The notes beneath the pieces are model-generated. The model saw only the letters and a list, made by a program, of their open reading frames with translations, had not been told where the DNA came from and searched no databases. The position numbers and the translations under genes are program-made. Positions 56,134-63,960 of a DNA stretch of 64,000 nt are shown in pieces; the first letter of the stretch is position 1, and each line of letters starts with the position of its first letter. The DNA is taken from assembly GCA_963790335.1 (NCBI GenBank), contig CAWBOB010000008.1, positions 372,001-436,000 on the forward strand, read 5' to 3'. The DNA comes from JAOUEA01 sp963790335 (GTDB taxonomy: Bacteria; Actinomycetota; UBA4738; HRBIN12).

Positions 56134-56188
56134 GGCTGCACCGGGGACGGCACGTGCCGAGACGCCTCGGCGGTACGATGCCTCGGCG

Positions 56189-57131
56189 ATGAACCCGGTC
56201 AAGGGAGTGCTGCTGTGGGCATCGCAGAACCCCACCCTGCGTGCGCAGCTTCCTCGACTCGGCTTCGTGAGACGGTCGGTCGCCAGGTTCATGCCGGGCG
56301 AGACCGCCGAAGCGGCGATCGAGGCTGCCCGGCGTCCTCGCCGGGAGCGAGCCGCCGCTCCCCGCCACCTTCACGCGCCTGGGCGAGCACACGACGGACC
56401 TCGCGCAGGCGGCGGAAGCGACCGGCGACTACCTGCGCCTGCTGGATCGCATCGAGGAGCTCGCGCTCGACGCGGAGATCTCGGTGAAGCTCACCCAACT
56501 CGGCATCGATCAGGACCCGAGGGTGACCGCCACCCACGTCGAGCGCCTCGTGGATCGCTCCGCGGAGCTCGGCCGCACGTGCTGGATCGACATGGAGGCA
56601 AGCCATTACGTCGACCGCACGCTCGATCTCTACGAGTCCGAGCTGCGCCGCTCGCCCAACGTCGGCGTCTGCCTGCAGGCCTACCTGCGCCGCACCTACG
56701 ACGACATCGTGCGACTGCAACCTCTGGCGCCGACGGTGCGGCTCGTCAAGGGCGCCTACCGAGAGCCGAAGCATCTCGTGTTCACGAAGCAGGATGCGAT
56801 CGACGAGAGCTTCCTGCGTCTGACCGTGCATCTCGTCACGGGCGGCGCGAGGCGCGTCGCCGTGGGATCGCACGACACCGATCTCATCGCGCGCATCACC
56901 GACGAGCTGGGCGGGCACGATCGCTTCGAGATCGCGATGCTCTACGGCATCCGCGCCGGCGAGCAGCGCCGGCTCGCGGCCGAGGGATATGCGGTGCGAA
57001 CGCTGATCTCCTACGGCCCGTCGTGGTATCCGTGGTTCATGCGCCGCATCGCGGAGAAGCCGGTCGAGAACACGCTGCTGGCCCTGCGTAACCTCATCAC
57101 GACCGACGCGCCACCTCGGCCGAGATCATGA
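56189..57131 (+). CDS. Proline dehydrogenase (frameshifted)
   Basis: FAD enzyme of about 313 residues oxidising proline to pyrroline-5-carboxylate. MNPVKGVLLWASQNPTLRA starts at ATG 56189. After one inserted base near 56330 (span 3n+1) come LPATFTRLGEHTTD, VSVKLTQLGID, WIDMEASHYVDRTLDLY, VCLQAYLRRTYDDI, RLVKGAYREPKHLVF and the substrate/flavin region MLYGIRAGEQRRLAAEG. It is the mono-functional PRODH. Its stop overlaps the start of the DapA-like gene. Confidence 0.9.
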
Positions 57132-58022
57132 TCCGCCTGCAGGGAGCGATCGCGGCAAGCGTCACCCCCATGCGCGAAGGGGGTCGCACGATCGACGCCG
57201 GTGCTATCGAGAGACTCACCCGGTTCCTGGTCGAAGGCGGCGTCGACGGCGTGCTGGCGTGCGGGACCACCGGGGAGGGCGTGCTGCTCTCGGTCGAGGA
57301 ACGACGGGGCGTGACCGAGGCATTCGTCGCGAGCGCTCCCCCGGGGTTCGCGGTTGCCGTTCACGCGGGCGCGCAGACCTCCGCCGACACGATCACGCTC
57401 GCCGCGCACGCACGCGATGCTGGCGCCGACGCGGTGGCCGTGATCGCCCCGCCCTATTTCCCCCTCGACGACGACGAGCTGACGGCGCATCTCGTGAGCG
57501 CGGCCGACGCTGCCGCCCCGCTCGCGTTCTACGTGTACGAGTTCGCCGCTCGGAGCGGGTACGCGATCCCACCCGCGGTCGTCGCCCGGGTGCGCGAGGA
57601 AGCGCCCAACCTGGCGGGCATGAAGGTCTCCGACGCGCCGTTCGCAGCCCTCGAGCCCTATCTCGGCCTCGGGCTCGACGTCTTCGTGGGCTCGGAACCG
57701 ATCGCGCTCGAGGGGCTCACGGCCGGCGCGGTCGGCAGCGTGAGCGGCCTCGCGGCAGCGTTCCCCGACATCACCGCCGGCCTGGTGCACGAGCGGAGCG
57801 AGGCCGCGCACGATCAGGTGACGCGGCTGCGTGAGGGGCTGCGAGCGATCCCGTTCCACGCGGCGCTGAAGGAGGTGCTCGTGGCGAGCGACGTGCTGAT
57901 CAGCTGCCGACGTCCGCGCCCCGCTGCGCGCGCTCACAGCCGCTGAGCGCACGGCCGTGCTGGACCTCGCGCGTGAGGTCGGATCGCGCGAGCCCCTGCC
58001 CTCTCGCCTCCGCCCATCTTGA
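57128..58022 (+). CDS. DapA-like class I aldolase/dehydratase (3' frameshifted)
   Basis: About 297 residues. GAIAASVTPMREGGRTID, DGVLACGTTGEGVLLSVEER, the Tyr motif LAFYVYEFAA and the Schiff-base Lys in LAGMKVSD are those of the dihydrodipicolinate synthase/N-acetylneuraminate lyase family. One extra base near 57906 separates the true C-terminus (DVRAPLRALTAAERTAVLDL ...), ending at TGA 58020-58022. True DapA is unlikely given the coupling to proline dehydrogenase. Possible substrates include 2-keto sugar acids or a proline/hydroxyproline-derived imine; this is inference. Confidence 0.82.
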
Positions 58023-58028
58023 GAGCCC

Positions 58029-58505
58029 TTAGCTCGGCTTCTCCTTCGGCTTCGCGTGTTCCTCGCGGTCGTACCGCACGAACGCGAACGTGCCATCTGG
58101 CTCGAGCACCGCGTAGCGGACGTCGCTGAGGTCACCGATGCCTTGCTCGCGGGCGGCGCCGATGACCTCGTCGGCCGTGAGGCGCTCGACCGCGATGACC
58201 TCGTCGACCAGCCTGCCTTCGTCGATCACGATCACCGAGACCCCCTCGATCACCCGCTTGGAGGCCGGCCAACGGAACCCGACGTAGGACATCGCGACCA
58301 CCAGCAGGGCGATCGTGCCGACGGCGAGCATCGCCCCGGTGACCGACATGTCCTCCTGCGTGACGCCCTGCTGGACCAGGTCACCGATCGTCACGATCAG
58401 CACGAGCTCGAACGAGGACATCTCGGCGAGCTCCTTCTTGCCGATCACCCTCGTCAGGATCCACAGGAAGCCGAACAGGAAGGCCGCCCGAAGCACGATC
58501 TCCAT
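58029..58505 (-). CDS. YetF/DUF421-family membrane protein
   Basis: 158 residues. Three N-terminal spans (FLFGFLWILTRVIGKKELAE begins the family signature, then SFELVLIVTIGDLVQQGVT and LLVVAMSYVGF) precede a cytoplasmic DUF421 domain with VIVIDEGRLVDEVIAVERLT and VRYAVLEPDGTFAFVRY. Relatives are linked to spore or stress membrane functions, mechanism unknown. Its ATG shares a base with the preceding stop (TGATG), so it is coupled to the upstream hypothetical. Confidence 0.85.
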   Translation of the reverse strand: MEIVLRAAFLFGFLWILTRVIGKKELAEMSSFELVLIVTIGDLVQQGVTQEDMSVTGAMLAVGTIALLVVAMSYVGFRWPASKRVIEGVSVIVIDEGRLVDEVIAVERLTADEVIGAAREQGIGDLSDVRYAVLEPDGTFAFVRYDREEHAKPKEKPS

Positions 58506-59053
58506 CAGGGCATCACCCAGGTCCGGTAGGAGACCGAGAGCCGTGGGAGCCCGTCGGTGTCGAGGGAGGTGGTGGCACCCGAGGTGAGGCCGAACGTCGG
58601 CGAAGCCCGGCCGTCGAAGCTCAGGAGCAACACGTCGCTCTGGGGTCGGTCGAACGTGAGCACGAGCAGGGAACCTCGGAGCGCCGTGCCCGAAGGCTCC
58701 GGGTACCACTGGTTGAAGTCGAACCGCTCGAAGTAGTCCGCGCTGGTCGTCAGCGTGACAGGCCCCTCGAACCCTGCCTCGGACCTCACCTCGACCCGCC
58801 ACGGGGTGGCGAGGCCGGACCTGGTCACGCTCGCGAAGGTGACGGCGAGGGTGACACCGTCGGCCTCGTCACGCACCTCGGCCGTGCGCACGCCCACGAG
58901 GTTCGCGAGACCGAGCAAGACGCCGAGCCCGATGACCGCGATACCGACCCTTCGGGCGGCGCGCCTGCGTCGCAATCGCTCGACGGGTTCTGCCTCGGGT
59001 CGCGTCGATACCTGCGTCGACGCCGACGCGGTCCCCCCCTGATCGCCGGACAC
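58505..59053 (-). CDS. Hypothetical membrane-anchored protein paired with YetF
   Basis: 182 residues from GTG 59053. A Glu/Arg-rich cytoplasmic N-terminus, one TM (VGIAVIGLGVLLGLANLVGV, about 37-56), then an extracytoplasmic beta-rich domain with TPWRVEVRSEAGFEGPVTLT, DYFERFDFNQWYPEPSGT and VLLLSFDGRASPTFG. Proteins of this shape accompany DUF421 genes in other Actinobacteria. Function unknown. Middle gene of the 59412-58029 operon. Confidence 0.7.
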   Translation of the reverse strand: MSGDQGGTASASTQVSTRPEAEPVERLRRRRAARRVGIAVIGLGVLLGLANLVGVRTAEVRDEADGVTLAVTFASVTRSGLATPWRVEVRSEAGFEGPVTLTTSADYFERFDFNQWYPEPSGTALRGSLLVLTFDRPQSDVLLLSFDGRASPTFGLTSGATTSLDTDGLPRLSVSYRTWVMP

Positions 59054-59064
59054 GTCGTGGCTCC

Positions 59065-59412
59065 CTACGCTCCTGCGCGCCCGCTCCGCCGGTTCACCGC
59101 GCGCAGCAGCTGCTCCTTGTTCATGCGGGAGCGGCCGTCGACGCCGAGATCCTTGGCCTCCTGGTACAGCTGATCACGGGTGCGGCCGCCCGCGCCCCGA
59201 TGCGACCGCAGACCGCCCCGTCGCCCGCTCGAGATGTCGTCGCGCGAGGTCCGTGAGCTGGTCTCGGCCTCACCGGAACGCGCCCGCTCCTTGTTGACCG
59301 TGCGGGCCGCGATCTCCTCGGCGGTGTCGTTCGAGCGACCTCGCTGCTTCAAGCCCTGCTTGATGTGCTCGTACTGGCGCTCGCGCTTGGCGCTCCATGC
59401 TCGTTGCGGCAT
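59065..59412 (-). CDS. Small basic protein with C-terminal Rho-N/SAP-like motif
   Basis: 115 residues from ATG 59412 (GGGAGGAGG upstream). RAWSAKRERQYEHIKQGLKQ and TAEEIAARTVNKERARSGEA are the ChaB-like/plasmid-stabilisation style N-terminus seen in many stress-induced small proteins. RTRDQLYQEAKDLGVDGRSR with MNKEQLLRAV is a Rho-N-like helix-extended-loop-helix that may bind nucleic acid. Preceded by a SigF-type promoter; heads an operon with the YetF pair. Confidence 0.78.
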   Translation of the reverse strand: MPQRAWSAKRERQYEHIKQGLKQRGRSNDTAEEIAARTVNKERARSGEAETSSRTSRDDISSGRRGGLRSHRGAGGRTRDQLYQEAKDLGVDGRSRMNKEQLLRAVNRRSGRAGA

Positions 59413-59447
59413 GGCGATGTCCTCCTCCCGATCTCGCTCATGCATGG

Positions 59448-59474
59448 ATTCCCAGCGCCCCGGAGCCTGCAAAC
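59448..59474 (-). promoter_or_regulatory. SigB/SigF-type promoter (GTTT-N17-GGGAAT)
   Basis: On the minus strand GTTT (59474-59471) and GGGAAT (59453-59448) with a 17-base spacer, 36 bases upstream of the Rho-N-like gene. It partly overlaps the divergent sulfur-operon promoter region. Confidence 0.6.
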
Positions 59475-59483
59475 GGCGAGCGT

Positions 59484-59512
59484 TTGACGCCCGACCGTGC
59501 GCTCGATACGGT
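59484..59512 (+). promoter_or_regulatory. Housekeeping-type promoter of the sulfur operon (TTGACG-N17-TACGGT)
   Basis: -35 TTGACG 59484-59489, spacer 17, -10 TACGGT 59507-59512. Transcription would start near 59519, 30 bases before the leader ORF. Confidence 0.6.
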
Positions 59513-59525
59513 TTGCACCTGCAAA
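59512..59525. promoter_or_regulatory. Operator candidate TTTGCA-CC-TGCAAA at the sulfur-operon start site
   Basis: A perfect 6-bp inverted repeat with a 2-base spacer overlaps the end of the -10 and the predicted transcript start, where a repressor would block initiation. A related CAAACG-N5-CGTTTG repeat lies at 59470-59486 over the -35, but part of that is the divergent SigF-type -35. Confidence 0.45.
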
Positions 59526-59550
59526 TCCCACCCGAGAGGTACGAATCACC

Positions 59551-59661
59551 ATGATCCGCACGCGCACCGCCGGACTGGTCGGGGCCATGATCCCCTCACG
59601 CCTGTGCGGCATGCCCGCGGCACACGGCGCCACCGGCGCCGCCCCGCGCGCGCGGACCTGA
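59551..59661 (+). CDS. 36-residue leader ORF upstream of sir
   Basis: ATG 59551 to TGA 59659-59661, with GAGAGG 14 bases before. It reads MIRTRTAGLVGAMIPSRLCG and ends APRART; one Cys codon at residue 19. Cysteine-responsive leader peptides are known before sulfur-assimilation genes in mycobacteria and relatives. A terminator-like hairpin starts 26 bases after its stop, then sir follows. The role as an attenuator is inferred from layout. Confidence 0.5.
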   Translation: MIRTRTAGLVGAMIPSRLCGMPAAHGATGAAPRART

Positions 59662-59686
59662 CCCCATCCTCCTCTCCGCATCACCC

Positions 59687-59707
59687 GGGCCGCCGCTCCG
59701 GCGGCCC
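59687..59707 (+). terminator. Terminator-like hairpin between leader ORF and sir
   Basis: GGGCCGCCG-CTC-CGGCGGCCC, a perfect 9-bp stem followed by TTCGCGTTTCCC. It lies in the leader, 42 bases before the sir ATG, where premature termination would control the operon. Confidence 0.65.
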
Positions 59708-59748
59708 TTCGCGTTTCCCGAACCGTCCCGACACCGAGGCTCGAGGCC

Positions 59749-61470
59749 ATGGCAGACACCACCGGCTCGCCACCACGCGCTCCCCGCCGGCGCGGTGAGG
59801 GTCAGTGGGGGCTGGGCTACCACGAGCCCTTGAACACGGCCGAGCAGATCAAGAAGGAAGACGACGGGCTCAACGTGCGGGCTCGCATCGAGAGCGTCTT
59901 CGCGCCCGGCGGGTTCCGCTCGATCGGCAAGCAGGACCTTCGCAGCCGCATGCGGTGGTGGGGCCTCTACACGCAGCGCACCCAGGGCGTACCCGGCGAG
60001 CGCACGGGCAGCGCCGAACCCGAGCAGCTCGAGGACGAGTTCTTCATGATGCGCATCCGCATCGACGGCGGAGCGATGACGAGCGAGCAGCTCCGCGCGA
60101 TCGCATGGGCGAGCGAACGTCACGGGCGCGACGTCGCCGACGTCACCGACCGCCAGAACGTGCAGCTGCACTGGATCCGCATCGAGGACGTGCCCGCGAT
60201 CTTCGAGCGCATCGAATCGGTCGGCCTCACGACGCAGGAAGCGTGCGGCGACACCCCGCGGGTCATCCTCGGGTGCCCGCTGGCGGGGGTCACCGCCGAC
60301 GAGGTCTTCGATGCCACGCCCGACCTGCGTTCGGTGGCCGAGCGGTTCGTCGGCGATCCTGCGTTCTCGAACCTGCCGCGCAAGTACAAGACCTCGATCA
60401 GCGCCTGCAGCGCCGGCTGCACGAACCACGAGATCAACGACGTGTCATTCGTCGGCGTGGCCGGGCCGGGCGGCGAGCTCGGATACGACCTGCAGGTCGG
60501 CGGAGGTCTGTCGACCAATCCCATGTTCGCGCAGCGACTCGGAGCGTTCGTGCCCCGCCACCGCGTCGCGGAGGTTTGGGCCGGCGTGACCAGCCTCTAC
60601 CGCGAGTACGGATACCGGCGTTCCCGCAACCACGCACGCATGAAGTTCCTCGTCAAGGATTGGGGCGCCGAGCGGGTTCGCGAGATCCTGGAGAAGGAGT
60701 TCCTGTCGGAAGGAGCGCTCCCCGACGGGCCGCCGCCGGAGCCGGTCGCGATGGCCGCGAGGGAGCATCTGGGCGTCATGGCCCAGCGCGACGGCCGGGT
60801 GGCGGTGGGGTTCGCGCCCAGAGCCGGACGCATCGCCGGTCACCAGCTCCGGCTCGTGGCCGGACTCGCCGATCGGTTCGGAAGCGGAAGGGTTCGCGCG
60901 ACGGCCCAGCAGAAGCTCGTGATCGTCGACGTCGAGGCCCCTCGTGCCGACGCGCTCATCGCCGAGCTCGACGAGCTCGACCTTCGCGCACTGGGCAGCG
61001 CGTTCCGGCGCTCCACGATGGCCTGCACCGGCATCGAGTTCTGCAAGCTCGCGATCGGCGAGACGAAGGGAAGGGCCGCGTGGCTCACCAGCGAGCTGGA
61101 GGCCCGTCTTCCCCGGTTCGACGAGGACGTGCGCATCCACGTGAACGGCTGCCCGAACTCGTGCGCCCGGTTCCAGGTGGCCGACATCGGGCTGATGTCG
61201 GCGCTGCGGGTACGACCCGACGGCACGAAGAGCGACGCCTTCCTCGTGCACCTCGGCGGCACGATGGGAGAAGGCGCCGCATTCGGCCGCAAGGTGCGCG
61301 GCGTGAAGGTCTACGCCGAGGACACCGCCGACTACGTCGAGCTGCTGCTTCGCCGCTACGAGCACCGCCGCGCCGACGGCGACACGTTCGCGTCGTTCGT
61401 GAACGCCCTCGACGCCGACGCGCTCGCCCGATTCGCGGAGCCGACCCACGCCCACGGGGAGCTGCGATGA
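59749..61470 (+). CDS. sir: Ferredoxin-dependent sulfite (or nitrite) reductase
   Basis: 573 residues, intact. Two ferredoxin-like and two catalytic repeats: KTSISACSAGCTNHEINDV in the first half, and the sirohaem/4Fe-4S ligands MACTGIEFCKLAIGETKGRA and IHVNGCPNSCARFQVADIG (Cys-x5-Cys ... Cys-x3-Cys) in the second. Such proteins reduce sulfite to sulfide or nitrite to ammonia with ferredoxin. The neighbouring cysH and sirohaem genes favour sulfite. ATG 59749; the stop overlaps an 8-codon ORF leading into the zinc-ribbon gene. Confidence 0.93.
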   Translation: MADTTGSPPRAPRRRGEGQWGLGYHEPLNTAEQIKKEDDGLNVRARIESVFAPGGFRSIGKQDLRSRMRWWGLYTQRTQGVPGERTGSAEPEQLEDEFFMMRIRIDGGAMTSEQLRAIAWASERHGRDVADVTDRQNVQLHWIRIEDVPAIFERIESVGLTTQEACGDTPRVILGCPLAGVTADEVFDATPDLRSVAERFVGDPAFSNLPRKYKTSISACSAGCTNHEINDVSFVGVAGPGGELGYDLQVGGGLSTNPMFAQRLGAFVPRHRVAEVWAGVTSLYREYGYRRSRNHARMKFLVKDWGAERVREILEKEFLSEGALPDGPPPEPVAMAAREHLGVMAQRDGRVAVGFAPRAGRIAGHQLRLVAGLADRFGSGRVRATAQQKLVIVDVEAPRADALIAELDELDLRALGSAFRRSTMACTGIEFCKLAIGETKGRAAWLTSELEARLPRFDEDVRIHVNGCPNSCARFQVADIGLMSALRVRPDGTKSDAFLVHLGGTMGEGAAFGRKVRGVKVYAEDTADYVELLLRRYEHRRADGDTFASFVNALDADALARFAEPTHAHGELR

Positions 61471-61489
61471 ACGCCGGGGGTGACCGCCG

Positions 61490-61636
61490 ATGAGCGTGCG
61501 CGCCGTGCCGTTCTACTGCCCGTTCTGCGGTGAGGCCGACCTGCGCCCCGACGACGCCGGCTCCTCGGCCTGGCGCTGCGAGTCGTGCGCGCGGGCCTTC
61601 GAGCTCACGTCGATCACGGTGGGAGGTGGAACATGA
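61490..61636 (+). CDS. 48-residue zinc-ribbon protein of the sulfur operon
   Basis: ATG 61490 to TGA 61634-61636. MSVRAVPFYCPFCGEADLRP then WRCESCARAFEL gives two CxxC pairs about 20 residues apart, a typical zinc ribbon. An 8-codon ORF (ATG 61467, TGA 61491-61493) bridges it to sir, and its stop overlaps the cysH ATG, so translation is chained. A small protein sits in this place in other actinobacterial sulfur operons. Possible sulfur carrier, partner or regulator; function unproven. Confidence 0.8.
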   Translation: MSVRAVPFYCPFCGEADLRPDDAGSSAWRCESCARAFELTSITVGGGT

Positions 61637-62472
61637 TGGCCGACGCAGACCCCCGGGCTCCGTGGCACGAGCCGGCGATGCCCGTGCTCGACGAGGAAGC
61701 CGCATGGGTCCACGAGGCGGCCGAGCGCTTCGAGCATTCCCGCGCCGAGGAGCTGCTCGAGTGGGCGCTCGACAGCTTCCACCCGAAGCTCGCGATCAGC
61801 GCGGCGGGGGGCGTCGACGGCATGGTGCTCATCGACATGGCCTGGCGGGTGGATCCGAGCGTGCGCGTGTTCACCCTCGACACCGGCCGGCTGCCGCCCG
61901 AGACCTACACGTTGTTCGAGGAGGTGCGCGAGCGCTACGGCATCGCCGTGGAGTTCGAGTACCCCGAGACGGCGTCGGTGGCGTCGCTCGTGAACCGGGA
62001 AGGTCCCAACCTCATGTACCGAGGGGTCGACCTGCGGCTCGCGTGCTGCACCGTGCGCAAGGTCGAACCCCTGCGACGCAAGCTCGCCACCCTCGACGCG
62101 TGGATCGCCGGGCTCCGGCGTGAGCAATGGATGTCCAGGCGCAACATCGCCAAGGTCGAGCTCGATCGCGACCACGGCGGCATCGTGAAGCTGAACCCGC
62201 TCGCCGACTGGACGCTCGACGAGGTCTGGGACTACGTGCGCAAGCACGAGGTGCCCTACCACGAGCTCTTCGACCACGGCTACACCTCGATCGGCTGTGC
62301 ACCGTGCACGCGCCCCGTGCAACCGGGCGAGCCCGAGCGAGCCGGACGCTGGTGGTGGGAGCAGGACACCGCCAAGGAATGCGGCATCCACTGCAGCGTG
62401 GAGCTCGCGGGCTCGGCGACCGACCGGGAGCGTGCGAGCGCCGGCGCCTCCTCCGACTCGGAGGTTCGCTGA
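61633..62472 (+). CDS. cysH: Adenylyl-sulfate (APS) reductase
   Basis: 279 residues. HPKLAISAAGGVDGMVLIDM is the P-loop-like nucleotide site. LACCTVRKVEPLRR and IGCAPCTRPVQ supply the CC ... CxxC ligands of a 4Fe-4S cluster, marking an APS rather than PAPS reductase. The catalytic Cys is in ECGIHCS near the C-terminus. Converts APS to sulfite for the reductase encoded upstream. ATG overlaps the zinc-ribbon stop. Confidence 0.94.
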   Translation: MMADADPRAPWHEPAMPVLDEEAAWVHEAAERFEHSRAEELLEWALDSFHPKLAISAAGGVDGMVLIDMAWRVDPSVRVFTLDTGRLPPETYTLFEEVRERYGIAVEFEYPETASVASLVNREGPNLMYRGVDLRLACCTVRKVEPLRRKLATLDAWIAGLRREQWMSRRNIAKVELDRDHGGIVKLNPLADWTLDEVWDYVRKHEVPYHELFDHGYTSIGCAPCTRPVQPGEPERAGRWWWEQDTAKECGIHCSVELAGSATDRERASAGASSDSEVR

Positions 62473-63124
62473 TGGCGTTCGGTTACCCGATCATGCTCGA
62501 GCTCGCGGGCCGGCGCTCGGTCGTGATCGGCGCAGATGCCGTGCGCGACGGCAAGGTGGAGAGCCTGCTCGCCGCCGGCGCCGACGACGTGGTGGTGATC
62601 GCGCCCGAGCCCTCGGCGATGCTCGACGACCTCGAGCCGGGTGACCGGGGTAGCAGGTGCGGCGACGCGCATGGCGTGCCACCGACCTCGATGGCGCCTT
62701 CCTCGTGGTCGCGGCCAGTCGAGTCGCCGGCGAGCGCGATGCGATCGCGCGAGCGGCCCGTGCGCGTCGAGCGCTCGTGAACGTGATGGACGATATCCCC
62801 AACTGCGACTGGTCGACGCCGAGCGTCGTGCGCCGCGGTGAGCTCGTGATCGCGATCGCGACGGGAGGTGCCTCACCTGCGCTCGCGAAGAAGCTCCGCG
62901 AGCACCTCGCGGGTGAGTTCGGTGAGGAATGGTCGGAGGTGCTCCGGGTCCTGGGCAGGGTCCGCCGGCACACGATGGCTGCCCTGCCGGAGTTCGCTAC
63001 CAGGGCTCGGCGCTGGAGCGACGCGCTCGACCTCGACGAGGCGGCTCGGCTCGTGCGTGAAGGGCGCAGCGACGAGCTCGAGAGCCGCCTGCGTCAGCGG
63101 CTGCTGCAGGAGACGACCGCATGA
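62472..63124 (+). CDS. Precorrin-2 dehydrogenase / sirohydrochlorin ferrochelatase (CysG N-terminal type, frameshifted)
   Basis: About 217 residues. FGYPIMLELAGRRSVVIGA starts the NAD-binding fold. A frame change near 62650 leads to GAFLVVAASRVAGERDAI, VNVMDDIPNCDWSTPSVVRR and LVIAIATGGASPALAKKLRE, the standard Met8/CysG-N core. It oxidises precorrin-2 and inserts iron to make sirohaem for the sulfite reductase. The ATG shares a base with the cysH stop (TGATG). Confidence 0.9.
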
Positions 63125-63882
63125 CCGGGCGCGTGGTGCTCGTGGGCGCAGGACCGGGCGATCCCGAGCTCATCACCGTCAAGGGCGCGAAGGCCCTCGG
63201 CGACGCCGACGTGGTCGTGTACGACCGGCTCGCATCGCCGGCCCTGTTGCAGCTCGCACCGCCGAGCGCCGTTCGCATCTACGTTGGCAAGGAGCCGAGC
63301 CGCAGCGCGATGCCCCAGCGTGAGATCGACGCGCTGATCGTTGAGGAGGCGCTCGCCGGTCGCTCGGTGGTGCGGCTCAAGGGAGGCGATCCGTTCGTGT
63401 TCGGGCGAGGCGGCGAGGAAGTGCTCGCGTGCGCGGCCGCCGGTGTTCCGGTCGAGATCGTGCCGGGTGTGACGAGCGCCGTCGCCGCGCCAGCGGCCGC
63501 CGGCATCCCGTTGACCCATCGTGGGCTCGCTCGCTCGTTCGCGGTCGTGACCGGTTCGACGGCGCACGCGGAGGACACGGGTGACATCGCCCGCATGGCG
63601 ACGGCGACCGACACGCTCGTGGTCCTCATGGCCGCCGGGAAGCTGGCGGAGACCTGCGCGACGCTGATCGAGGCCGGCCGGCGACCCACGACCCCGGCGG
63701 CGATCGTGCAGTGGGCATGGACCGGCGACCAGCGCCAGGTCGTCGGCACCCTCGCCGACCTGGCGGTGCTCGCCGAGGCCGCGAACCTCGGGCCGCCCGC
63801 CACCCTGGTGGTCGGCGACGTCGTCTCCGTCGCGAGCCACCGGCCCGTGCCGCGGTGTGTAGACGCCTCGGCCGATGGGTAG
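63121..63882 (+). CDS. cobA: Uroporphyrinogen-III C-methyltransferase
   Basis: 253 residues, intact. VLVGAGPGDPELITVKGAKAL, VVRLKGGDPFVFGRGGEEV, PGVTSAVAAPAAAGIPLTHR and the C-terminal GPPATLVVGDVVSV are the SUMT signatures. Makes precorrin-2 from uroporphyrinogen III with two SAM. ATG 63121 overlaps the previous stop (ATGA). Separate CobA and CysG-N genes replace a fused CysG. Confidence 0.95.
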   Translation: MTGRVVLVGAGPGDPELITVKGAKALGDADVVVYDRLASPALLQLAPPSAVRIYVGKEPSRSAMPQREIDALIVEEALAGRSVVRLKGGDPFVFGRGGEEVLACAAAGVPVEIVPGVTSAVAAPAAAGIPLTHRGLARSFAVVTGSTAHAEDTGDIARMATATDTLVVLMAAGKLAETCATLIEAGRRPTTPAAIVQWAWTGDQRQVVGTLADLAVLAEAANLGPPATLVVGDVVSVASHRPVPRCVDASADG

Positions 63883-63914
63883 TCACCACACGTATCGGAG
63901 ACGGATCGGCGGGT

Positions 63915-63931
63915 CGTGACGTGCCGTCACG
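63915..63931. promoter_or_regulatory. Inverted repeat CGTGACG-TGC-CGTCACG after cobA
   Basis: A perfect 7-bp arm repeat in the 78-base gap before the last gene. It could be a weak terminator of the sulfur operon or a regulator site for the next gene. Confidence 0.35.
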
Positions 63932-63960
63932 GCCGGCCACCGACAGAGGGAGGACCGACG

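Noticed and set aside
59470..59486. CAAACG-N5-CGTTTG as a repressor operator
   Set aside because: Its left arm contains the -35 GTTT of the divergent SigF-type promoter and its right arm lies at the -35 of the sir promoter, so the symmetry may be incidental.
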